From contig JAEUVB010000003.1 of the NCBI GenBank assembly GCA_016786845.1, positions 145,649 to 209,648 on the forward strand: 64,000 nt of DNA, in the 5' to 3' direction. This document shows, in pieces, positions 52,872-62,100 of the stretch. The notes beneath the pieces were generated by a model. That model worked only from the letters and a program-made list of their open reading frames with translations, searched no databases and was not told the origin of the DNA. Positions within the stretch are counted from its first letter, which is position 1, and each line of letters begins with the position of its first letter. A program made the translations under genes and the position numbers. The stretch comes from Chitinophagaceae bacterium. GTDB taxonomy: Bacteria > Bacteroidota > Bacteroidia > Chitinophagales > Chitinophagaceae.

Positions 52872-54101
52872 CTAATTGACCTTCTTTTTCAAATTCTGAT
52901 CAATTGCATCTAGGAATTCTTCAGTATATACATAATGCTCACCGTGATTCACTTTATTGCCATGAATACATACGGCAAGGTCCTTTGTCATGATACCACC
53001 TTCTACTGTTTCGATACAAACTGTTTCGAGATGGTGGCAAAAATCAATAAGGGCTTGATTGTTATCTAATTTACCGCGGAATGCTAGACCACGTGTCCAA
53101 GCGAAAATTGATGCAATTGGATTGGTACTGGTGGGTTTGCCGGCTTGATGATCACGGTAGTGACGGGTCACTGTTCCATGTGCTGCTTCTGCTTCCATTG
53201 TTTGACCGTCCGGGGTAATCAGAACAGAGGTCATCAGACCAAGTGATCCGAAACCTTGAGCCACGGTATCGCTTTGAACGTCACCGTCATAATTTTTACA
53301 AGCCCATACAAAATTACCATTCCACTTCAATGCAGATGCTACCATGTCATCAATCAAACGATGTTCGTAAGTGATGCCATTGGCTTCAAACAATGATTTG
53401 AATTCCTTCTGATAAATATCTTCAAAAATATCTTTAAACCGGCCATCATATTTTTTTAGGATGGTGTTTTTAGTAGACAGATAAAGGGGCCATTTTTTGC
53501 TGAGGGCCATATTGAAGCAACTGCGGGCGAAACCGGAAATACTTTCATCTGTATTATACATACTCATGGCAACACCATCACCTTTGAAATTAAAAACTTC
53601 AAATGTTTGTGGTTCGCCGCCATCCTCCGGTGTAAAGGTCATGGTCAATTTGCCTTTCCCTTTAATGACGGTATCTGTGGCCCGATATTGATCACCAAAT
53701 GCGTGACGACCTACAATTATAGGGGCTGTCCAATTGGTCACCAAGCGCGGGACATTGTTCATTACAATGGGTTCACGGAACACCGTGCCATCCAAAATAT
53801 TGCGGATCGTTCCATTAGGCGATTTCCACATTTGCTTTAATCCAAATTCTTCCACTCGTGCTTCATCCGGTGTAATTGTCGCACATTTGATACCCACACC
53901 GCATGCTTTAATTGCATTAGCACAATCGATGGTCACCTGATCATCCGTTGCATCTCGGTTTTCCATGCCCAAATCATAATATTGTATAGGCACATCCAGG
54001 TAGGGGAGTATCAGTTTTTCTTTTATAAATTTCCAGATGATGCGAGTCATTTCATCGCCATCAATCTCAACGACGGGGTTTGCTACGTGTATTTTAGACA
54101 T
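52872..54101 (-). CDS. icd: NADP-dependent isocitrate dehydrogenase, eukaryotic-type
   Basis: Oxidatively decarboxylates isocitrate to 2-oxoglutarate. The 409 residues resemble the homodimeric cytosolic/mitochondrial type: [16 protein letters not shown] at the start, [44 protein letters not shown] ([20 protein letters not shown]) and [12 protein letters not shown]. The HGTVTRHYR stretch is the NADP-binding signature of this subfamily. The TTG at 54122 is inside the promoter box; the ATG at 54101 (MSKIHVANP) is the start. A second, unrelated-type IDH lies 1.2 kb downstream. Confidence 0.95.
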   Translation of the reverse strand: MSKIHVANPVVEIDGDEMTRIIWKFIKEKLILPYLDVPIQYYDLGMENRDATDDQVTIDCANAIKACGVGIKCATITPDEARVEEFGLKQMWKSPNGTIRNILDGTVFREPIVMNNVPRLVTNWTAPIIVGRHAFGDQYRATDTVIKGKGKLTMTFTPEDGGEPQTFEVFNFKGDGVAMSMYNTDESISGFARSCFNMALSKKWPLYLSTKNTILKKYDGRFKDIFEDIYQKEFKSLFEANGITYEHRLIDDMVASALKWNGNFVWACKNYDGDVQSDTVAQGFGSLGLMTSVLITPDGQTMEAEAAHGTVTRHYRDHQAGKPTSTNPIASIFAWTRGLAFRGKLDNNQALIDFCHHLETVCIETVEGGIMTKDLAVCIHGNKVNHGEHYVYTEEFLDAIDQNLKKKVN

Positions 54102-54119
54102 GATGATTAAATTGTGGCG

Positions 54120-54127
54120 CAAAGGTA
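54120..54127 (-). promoter_or_regulatory. -7 promoter box TACCTTTG of the eukaryotic-type icd
   Basis: An exact TAnnTTTG on the minus strand, 18 bp before the ATG. Its last three bases form the misleading in-frame TTG. Confidence 0.65.
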
Positions 54128-54279
54128 ATGTTCCGGAGTGAATTATTCATTGAATGAAATTGAATTGAACTTTTTTATTGGAAATATGATCATTTGGTCA
54201 TGAAAGTGCGCCTACCTTTAGGTTTGCAATACCAATTATTCCATCTGAAATATCAATTACCCTAAATATACATATTAGA

Positions 54280-55191
54280 ATGAAAAGAATCTCGCTCCTA
54301 GGATTTATGTTATTCCCCTTTACTATTGAGGCCCAGCAAATTCCTGATACGGCTTATCATCCGAAATTGTTAAGCACGGAATATACTTTTTCCCAAGGCC
54401 CTGTCATTTTAATCGATGAAGGTCATCATAATTTTCATACTAAAGATGGTCGTTATCAACCCTTTGCTTCCTTATTGACCCAAGATGGTTATCAGGTAAA
54501 AAGTTATACTGGTTCAATAAGTTCTAATAAACTTGCATTAGGCAAAATTCTTGTCATTTCAAATGCGCTGCATGAATCCAATGTTGGCCATTGGTATCTC
54601 CCTACACCATCGGCCTTTACAGCAGAAGAAATTGAGGAATTAAGACGTTGGGTTCTTCGGGGTGGCCGCTTATTTCTGATAGCTGACCACATGCCTTTAG
54701 CAGGTGCTGCAAAAGATCTGGCTCAAGTTTTTGGTTTTGAAATGAGTAACGGTTTTGTGTTTCACGACAGTACAGAAGGTGTAGGCTATTTCAATACAGT
54801 AGACGGATCACTCAAACAAAATATCATTACTCAAGGTCGAAACAAAAATGAAGAAATAAATCATATCGTCACATTTACAGGTCAGGGATTTAAAATACCT
54901 GAAGATGCACAATCCATTTTGACATTCGATTCAAAGTACTATAATCTCATGCCTGATACGGCTTGGGCATTTCATTCCTCAACACCACGAGCCTCTGTAT
55001 CCGGTTGGTCTCAAGGTGCATTTAAAGAATATGGGAAAGGTAAAATTGTCGTGTTCGGTGAAGCCGCCATGTTTACTGCACAACTTGCAGGTGCCGAACT
55101 AAAGAAAATTGGCATGAATGCTGAATCAGCTGGAGAAAATTATCAATTATTATTAAATATTATCCATTGGCTGGATCCATCCCGTCAATAA
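54280..55191 (+). CDS. Secreted GATase-like / DUF4350-type protein
   Basis: The 303-residue precursor has a signal peptide ending around IEAQ. The mature part looks like the glutamine-amidotransferase-like fold of DUF4350: VILIDEGHHNFHTKDGRYQPFASLLTQDGY, KILVISNALHE, EEIEELRRWVLRGGRLFLIADHMPLAG, then GKGKIVVFGEAAMFTAQ. No catalytic Cys is visible at the usual elbow, so an enzymatic role is doubtful. Monocistronic between two IDH genes. Confidence 0.75.
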   Translation: MKRISLLGFMLFPFTIEAQQIPDTAYHPKLLSTEYTFSQGPVILIDEGHHNFHTKDGRYQPFASLLTQDGYQVKSYTGSISSNKLALGKILVISNALHESNVGHWYLPTPSAFTAEEIEELRRWVLRGGRLFLIADHMPLAGAAKDLAQVFGFEMSNGFVFHDSTEGVGYFNTVDGSLKQNIITQGRNKNEEINHIVTFTGQGFKIPEDAQSILTFDSKYYNLMPDTAWAFHSSTPRASVSGWSQGAFKEYGKGKIVVFGEAAMFTAQLAGAELKKIGMNAESAGENYQLLLNIIHWLDPSRQ

Positions 55192-55267
55192 AATTCATTG
55201 AATATTTTCCGAGGCAAGATGACTGTATGATGAGACTAAAAAACGATTTCTTGACTTGAAATTCTTT

Positions 55268-56533
55268 TTACAGATTCCGAATAATCTCATCGGCAAATTC
55301 ATTCGTTTTAAGTAAGGTTGCCCCCTCCATGAGTTTATGAAAATCGATGGTCACTTTTTTATTCTTAATCGCCTTGCCTACCGCATGGGTAATTAATTCA
55401 GCCGCATCATTCCAACCCATATATTCCAGCATCATGACTCCACTCAAAATAACAGATGAAGGATTCATGGTATTGGTATTCGCAAATCGAGGAGCCGTTC
55501 CATGAGTTGCTTCAAATACAGCATGACCCGTTTTGTAGTTGATATTTGCACCCGGGGCTATGCCAATACCACCGACTTGGGCTGCCAGTGCATCACTGAT
55601 ATAATCACCGTTTAAGTTCAATGTTGCGATCACGCTATAGTCTTGTGGGGCTAACAGTGCTTGTTGTAAAAAATTATCTGCAATGGCATCTTTGATAATG
55701 ACACGGCCGCCAATCCCTGCAACTTTCATTTCTTCATTGGCTACGGCCTCTCCACTTTCTTTCTTGGTTGCTTCCCATTGGTTCCAGGTATATACCTTAT
55801 CTCCAAATTCTCGTTCGGCCAATTCATATCCCCAATTTTTAAATGCCCCTTCAGTAAACTTCATGATATTCCCTTTATGCACAATGGTCACCGATGGCAT
55901 ACGATGTTCAACAGCGTACTCAATGGCCGAACGAATGAGGCGTTCGCTACCTTCACGACTGACAGGTTTTATGCCAAAAGAGGTGGTCTCCGGAAAGCGA
56001 ATATTCTTTACACCCATTTCTTCAACCAGAAATTTCAACATTTTATCTGCTTCCTTCGTTCCGGTCATAAATTCGATACCGGCATAGATATCTTCTGTAT
56101 TTTCTCTAAATATCACCATATTTACTTTTTCCGGATGCCACATCGGAGAGGGCACACCTTCAAAATACTTCACCGGGCGAAGACATACATATAAATCAAG
56201 CTCCTGGCGCAGCGCTACATTAAGGCTGCGTATTCCTCCTCCGACGGGAGTGGTTAAAGGACCTTTAATCGAAATTAAGTAATCCTTAAACGCTTGCATG
56301 GTTTCGTCAGGCATCCATGAACCGGTCATATTATAGGCCTTTTCACCGGCTAATACTTCCAACCATTCGATTTTTCGTTCACCTTGGTAGGCCTTTTCAA
56401 CAACGGCATCAAAAACCCGAACACCGGCCTTCCAAATATCCGGACCAATTCCATCCCCTTCTATAAATGGGATGATAGGATGATGTGGCACATGTAAATG
56501 ACCATCTTCTTTCATGTAAATTTTCTCCGCCAT
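55268..56533 (-). CDS. icd: Isocitrate dehydrogenase, E. coli type
   Basis: The 421 residues follow the E. coli Icd pattern: [45 protein letters not shown] with substrate arginines, [32 protein letters not shown], and [11 protein letters not shown] near the C-terminus. By alignment to the E. coli NADP determinants, Lys344 and Tyr345 are Arg-Phe here and Tyr391 and Arg395 are Ile and Lys. Basic charge is kept, so NADP is still likely. The start ATG at 56533 follows a TACATTTG box; the upstream extension to 56623 lies before that promoter. Confidence 0.93.
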   Translation of the reverse strand: MAEKIYMKEDGHLHVPHHPIIPFIEGDGIGPDIWKAGVRVFDAVVEKAYQGERKIEWLEVLAGEKAYNMTGSWMPDETMQAFKDYLISIKGPLTTPVGGGIRSLNVALRQELDLYVCLRPVKYFEGVPSPMWHPEKVNMVIFRENTEDIYAGIEFMTGTKEADKMLKFLVEEMGVKNIRFPETTSFGIKPVSREGSERLIRSAIEYAVEHRMPSVTIVHKGNIMKFTEGAFKNWGYELAEREFGDKVYTWNQWEATKKESGEAVANEEMKVAGIGGRVIIKDAIADNFLQQALLAPQDYSVIATLNLNGDYISDALAAQVGGIGIAPGANINYKTGHAVFEATHGTAPRFANTNTMNPSSVILSGVMMLEYMGWNDAAELITHAVGKAIKNKKVTIDFHKLMEGATLLKTNEFADEIIRNL

Positions 56534-56552
56534 AGCATTAGTTTTTCGCGCG

Positions 56553-56560
56553 CAAATGTA
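56553..56560 (-). promoter_or_regulatory. -7 promoter box TACATTTG of the E. coli-type icd
   Basis: An exact TAnnTTTG on the minus strand, ending 19 bp before the ATG at 56533. Confidence 0.65.
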
Positions 56561-56639
56561 GGGCAGAATGTATAGACAGACAAGAAAATTGCAAGACCGG
56601 AACAGAATCAGTGAAATGCTCAATGAGACATCATTCCCC

Positions 56640-56957
56640 TTATTTTTTAATAAACAATAACTTGATACTTTCTTTCCTGCTTTTCATCATCACATAATAA
56701 TTCCCGGACGGGAAATCAACCCAGGAAATAGATATCAATTTTGGCATTTCATCCACATTTTCCACAAACCGCTTTAAAACCTTTCCCTTTTGGTTTAAAA
56801 ATTTAATTCTAAATTTCTGAGGATATGTGCGACTAATTTCAAATTTTAAACCGGCATTGGTCTCATCAGGAATCATACGAATACTGTTCCCCGCAAACAG
56901 TGAAAAATGAAGTAAACAAGTACTTAAGAATATGAATATGATTCTACTTGGTCTCAA
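56640..56957 (-). CDS. Small secreted protein, unknown
   Basis: The 105-residue precursor has a signal peptide ending near LFAG. The mature ~80 residues have an alternating beta pattern with Lys-rich strands ([27 protein letters not shown] ... [24 protein letters not shown]). This is reminiscent of the strand order of a T9SS C-terminal domain without a clear PNP motif. It lies 107 bp upstream of the E. coli-type icd on the same strand. Function unknown. Confidence 0.5.
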   Translation of the reverse strand: MRPSRIIFIFLSTCLLHFSLFAGNSIRMIPDETNAGLKFEISRTYPQKFRIKFLNQKGKVLKRFVENVDEMPKLISISWVDFPSGNYYVMMKSRKESIKLLFIKK

Positions 56958-57114
56958 TTGCTTGAATGCCTATGGTCAAAATGGTCTGCGAATATACAAG
57001 AATTCTCAAACCCTGCAACCCTCGGAAATACCCGGGTAGAGTAGACAAATTCCGTTCTTTCAAATGTATCATTCCTTGAGGGTGCAAACCCGTTTGATTT
57101 TTTATCTTCACACC

Positions 57115-58917
57115 ATGAAAAAAATATTTTGGTTCTGTTTAGTGATTTGGACATTCCATTCTACTCACGCACAAATGACCCCTTATGAAATCAACGGCAA
57201 AAACTATTCGGCAACATATGAAGAATGTATAGAATTCTATCAAAGACTTGTTGAAGATTATCCCAGTGTGTCTATGCATACCATGGGAAAAACAGATGGT
57301 GGCATCCCGCTCCATGTTTTATTAATCAGTAAAAGTGGTCAAAATGATCCCATGCAATGGCATCGAAAAAATAAAATGGTTATCTTGGTCAATAATGGCA
57401 TTCATTCCGGTGAACCGGATGGCATCGATGCCTCTATGTTGCTGACCAGAGACCTGGCTCAAATGTCTGTCACCAATCATCCGAACTTTCCTGAAAATGT
57501 AGGCATAGCCATTATTCCGGTTTACAATATAGAAGGATGTAAGAACAGAAGCGAATTTCATCGGGTAGATCAAGAAGGGCCTATAGCTTTTGGAACCCGG
57601 GGAAATGGACAGAATTTAGATTTGAATCGAGATTTTATTAAACAAGATAGTCGCAATGCGCAATCATTTGCGGAAATATTTCAATGGATCGATCCTGATA
57701 TTTTTTTAGACAATCATGTCAGCGATGGTGCAGATTATCAACACGTGATGACTTTGGCTACTACTCAACATAACAAATTAGGCGGTTCTATGGGCGCTTA
57801 TCTAAAGGACGTATTTGAACCCGGCATTTTTCATAGGATGAAACATAGAAATTACCCCACCATACCTTATGTCAACGTTTGGGGTTGGGATGCTGCACAA
57901 GGTTGGGAACAGTTTTTTGACAGCCCTAGATATGGCAGTGGATATGCAGCTTTATTTCATACTTTTTCGTTTACGCCGGAAACGCATATGTTAAAGCCTT
58001 ATGCTCAGCGAGTCGATGCAACTTATCAACTCATGTGGAGCTTCATCGATTTTGCCTCTGCTCATGCAGACACCATTATTCAGTTGAGAAAAATGTCCAT
58101 TGCCGAAGCTCAACACCAAACGACATTTCCACTATCCTGGAAAGTGGATACCACGCAATTCAGCAAATTTGATTTAATGGGATATGCCTATCAGGAAAAG
58201 CAAAGTAAAATCTCCGGATTGCCATTTCACTATTACAATCGAAATGAACCGAAAACAATGAGTATTAAATATTTGAATCAATATATACCCGTTTTACAGG
58301 CAGAAGCACCACTCGCATACATCATACCGGCTGGCTGGTGGAAGACGATAGAACGGTTGAAACAGAATGGGGTATTGATGCAGACCTTTACAACTGACAC
58401 CATCATTAACGTTGAGGCCTATCGTATACTCAATTATCAATCATCTGCAACTCCTTATGAAGGTCATCATGTGAATCATGATATTCAATTAGAGAAAAAA
58501 ATTAAATCACTTCAAGTTAGAAAGGGAGATTATTTTATTCCTGTACAACAAATCAGGAAACGCTTTATCATCGAAGTCTTAGAACCACATGCACAGGACA
58601 GTTATTTCTCATGGAATGATTTTGATCCTATCCTGAATCAGAAGGAAGGATTTACAGGCTATGCATTTGAACCGATCGCTGAAGCTTGGCTCAACGAACA
58701 GCCCGCAATAAAAGATTCGCTTAAAAAGGCTTGTGCAACCGATGCGAAATTGGCGTCCAACACGCAAGCACAATTGGAGTATATTTTCAAACGATCACCC
58801 TGGTATGAAGAAGCACATAATTTGTATCCCGTATTTCGGGTGGTTGATCACCATATGATTATACCGGAAATTTTAAAATCATCAACGCCACTTTACCGAA
58901 ATAAATCTGATGAATAA
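57115..58917 (+). CDS. M14-family zinc carboxypeptidase-like protein, secreted
   Basis: The 600-residue precursor has a signal peptide ending at STHAQ. The M14 domain has zinc ligands His97 and Glu100 (NNGIHSGEPDG), a third His in FLDNHVSDGADYQH near residue 200, and a candidate catalytic Glu in TPETHML near 293. It has GNGQNLDLNRDF like other Bacteroidota M14 proteins. The C-terminal ~250 residues form an extra beta-rich domain. It probably degrades peptides outside the cytoplasm. The ATG at 57115 begins the signal peptide; an upstream in-frame ATG (57064) precedes a TATCTTCA promoter-like box. Confidence 0.88.
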   Translation: MKKIFWFCLVIWTFHSTHAQMTPYEINGKNYSATYEECIEFYQRLVEDYPSVSMHTMGKTDGGIPLHVLLISKSGQNDPMQWHRKNKMVILVNNGIHSGEPDGIDASMLLTRDLAQMSVTNHPNFPENVGIAIIPVYNIEGCKNRSEFHRVDQEGPIAFGTRGNGQNLDLNRDFIKQDSRNAQSFAEIFQWIDPDIFLDNHVSDGADYQHVMTLATTQHNKLGGSMGAYLKDVFEPGIFHRMKHRNYPTIPYVNVWGWDAAQGWEQFFDSPRYGSGYAALFHTFSFTPETHMLKPYAQRVDATYQLMWSFIDFASAHADTIIQLRKMSIAEAQHQTTFPLSWKVDTTQFSKFDLMGYAYQEKQSKISGLPFHYYNRNEPKTMSIKYLNQYIPVLQAEAPLAYIIPAGWWKTIERLKQNGVLMQTFTTDTIINVEAYRILNYQSSATPYEGHHVNHDIQLEKKIKSLQVRKGDYFIPVQQIRKRFIIEVLEPHAQDSYFSWNDFDPILNQKEGFTGYAFEPIAEAWLNEQPAIKDSLKKACATDAKLASNTQAQLEYIFKRSPWYEEAHNLYPVFRVVDHHMIIPEILKSSTPLYRNKSDE

Positions 58918-59034
58918 TGTTGACGATAAGACCTAAGACAATCATCAAAATTGAACTCTCCAGGTCAACATATGTTTATGGGTATCATATTTATCTAAAT
59001 AAAATGTGTGTAAAATAAGGTCCAATCCCTGTTA

Positions 59035-59064
59035 AAGGGCTTGTGATAGCCCTTGCCGTTTTTT
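59035..59064 (+). terminator. Probable terminator after the M14 peptidase gene
   Basis: AAGGGC (59035-59040) pairs with GCCCTT (59049-59054) around an 8-nt loop. A T-run of six follows four bases later. Confidence 0.6.
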
Positions 59065-59167
59065 ATATTTACCTGATACAATGATCTTTTATGGTTTAAA
59101 AGAAACCATATCAGATACTTGTATTGCTTCTCTGTTTATCTATTTAAATCATTTCAACTAATCTTTT

Positions 59168-62100
59168 ATGATGAATCATTTGACTAAATATTTAATTTGC
59201 CTGATAGGCATCTTATTCCATTTTACGGTCATGGCGCAAGTTCCACAGCGTTTTAACTACCAGGGAATCGCGAGAGATGCACAAGGGAATCCAATTTCTC
59301 AGCTGACCCTAACAGTTAAATTATCTGTACTTCCGTTTGTGGATGCCACGGTTCCGGAATATGAAGAAATTCAAACGGTGACTACCAATGAATTTGGTTT
59401 ATATACCTTACAAATTGGTAGCGGAAAAGTCGTCAGCGGAAAAATGAATACCGTAAAATGGGAAACCGGGAATAAATACATCCGAGTGGCTATAGATCCC
59501 AAAGGAGGCGATCATTTTACCGAGGTGGGCATTACGCAATTATTGAGTGTGCCTTACGCAATTTATGCCGACAGGGCGGGAATAGCCAGAGAGACTGCCG
59601 ATGGAAGCGGCAAAACCAGAGCCGGCACGGTTTCTACTGCACCCGGCACAACCGGCGATGTAAATAAACTGGCTAAGTTTACGAATACGCCCAATACAAT
59701 AACCAATTCACAAATTACAGATAATGGCAGTACGGTAATTATTGGAGCACCTTCATTTTCAAGTGCGTTAAATAGGCTTCATATTTATTCAAACTCAGCG
59801 ACACAGGTTAATCATGTTCGCATGGAAAATATCAACGCAAATAGTTCAGGTCGATTCATCATGTTTAATGACCATGCTAATGCGTATGCGACGTTTACAA
59901 AATATGGTACGGCTGTTACGGGTAATTATGGAGGAAGTACTTTATATCCAAATGCAAACTTATTGGCCTTTGGAAATAATGGCTTGGCTTCCGGCGATGG
60001 CAATGGACGTTTCTTGATTTCGTCATCGGGAAACATTGGTATAGCTATCACTAAGCCCAGTGGCACAAAAATTAAATTTCATGCAGATTACTTATCTGAA
60101 AATGTCGGCATAGGTGGAGGTGCTGTACCCGCCACACAAATACATTTCAACAATACCCTGACGGGAGACACACTGAAAATAACCAATTCCACAACGGGCC
60201 ATAATTCCGGAGATGGATTAGATATTCGTACCACCGGGAATGCCGCCAGTATCATCAATCGTGAAAACAGCAGTCTTGACATAGGCACTAACAGTACCTC
60301 ATTCATGACCATTCTGCCTGGAGGTTATATTGGGATAGGAACCAATTCTCCCACGACTCAACTCGAAGTCAATGGCACCGTGAGAATTTCCGGCGGATTA
60401 CCCGGATTGGGAAAAGTATTGACTTCGGATGCGAATGGATATGCTTCCTGGCAGAATCCAAGCGGATCAGGAGGTTCAAATGGGATAGGCGGAAGTTTGG
60501 ATTCTGCATACAATTTTGGAGGTCCCGGTCTGGGTCGATATATTCATGCTAATAATGGTGCAGTATGGATACAGGGACAAGACGGATTTCAAATCACCGG
60601 AAATTTAGGATATGGAAACAATCTGGCTTTATCGGGTGCGGGAACAAGAATGTTTTTCTATCCTCAAAAAGCAGCCTTTCGCGCAGGTGCTGTAAATGCT
60701 TCCAATTGGGATGATGTGAATATCGGAATTTATTCATTTTCAGCCGGCTATGACACTAAGGCCAGTGGCTCGGCAGGCATAGCCTTAGGTGCTGCAAGCT
60801 TTGCTACAGGCAGTGCATCCGTTGCCCTGGGTACACATACCGAAGCGAATGGCGATGAAGGATCTACAGCCATCGGAAACAATACGATAGCAAGTTCATT
60901 TTCATCCATTGCCTTAGGGATGTACAATGATTCCGTCATTGGATCGAATGCTGTGAATCCGATCCCAACCGATCCCATTTTGATGGTAGGAAATGGAACC
61001 AGTAATGCGAATAGAAGCAACGCAATGACCATATTAAAAAATGGAAATGTGGGATTAGGTACGAATACTCCAACTGAAAAATTGGAAGTCAACGGATTGG
61101 TAAAAATAACCGGTGGTACGCCCGGATCAGGACGTGTATTGACCAGTGATGCCAATGGTGTTGCGACTTGGCAATTGATACCTGCCAGTGCCATTGGTGG
61201 CGCAACAACTTTAGATTCAGCCTATAATTTTGGTGGCCCGGGTCTAGGAAGAATCATCAACGCCAATAGTGGAGCGGTGCTTATTGATGGTACAGACGGA
61301 CTTCATGTAATGGACAGTGTAGGTATTGGTACGCAGTCACCCGGTGCACGACTAGAAGTAGCGGGTCAGGTAAAAATTACAGGTGGGTTGCCCGGAGCAG
61401 GCAAAGTTTTAACCAGTGATGCAACAGGCTTAGCAGATTGGCAGACTTTACCATTGGGGCCTCCCGGATTAGATGGAAATACCATATTAAATGCCGCAAT
61501 AGATCCGCTTTCTACTGATGGCGTGGATGGGGATTTCTTTATCAATACCACCACAAATCAAATATTTGGACCAAAAACATTAGGAGCCTGGGGTACCGGT
61601 GTCCCCTTAGTGGGCCCGGCAGGGGCTGCAGGTCCTCAAGGCCCAATCGGTATAACAGGTGCGACTGGCGCACAAGGTCCGATTGGTTTGACCGGCGCAA
61701 CAGGCCCTCAAGGTCCGATTGGTTTGACAGGAGCAACCGGACCACAAGGCCCACAAGGTATTGCCGGAACCAATGGTACAAATGGAACCAACGGTCTCGA
61801 TGGCAAAACCGTTTTAAACGGAACAGTCAATCCAACCGGTGCAGATGGTGTCGACGGTGACTTTTTTATCAATACTACGACCAACGAAATCTTCGGACCT
61901 AAAACCGGAGGGGTATGGGGTAGCGGTACTTCTTTAGTCGGACCGATTGGTGCAACAGGACCACAAGGCCCTATCGGTTTAACCGGTGCAACCGGTCCTC
62001 AAGGTCCTATCGGTCTATCCGGTGCAACAGGACCACAAGGTCCTATCGGTTTAACGGGTGCTACCGGTCCACAAGGTCCGCAAGGTATTGCCGGAACGAA

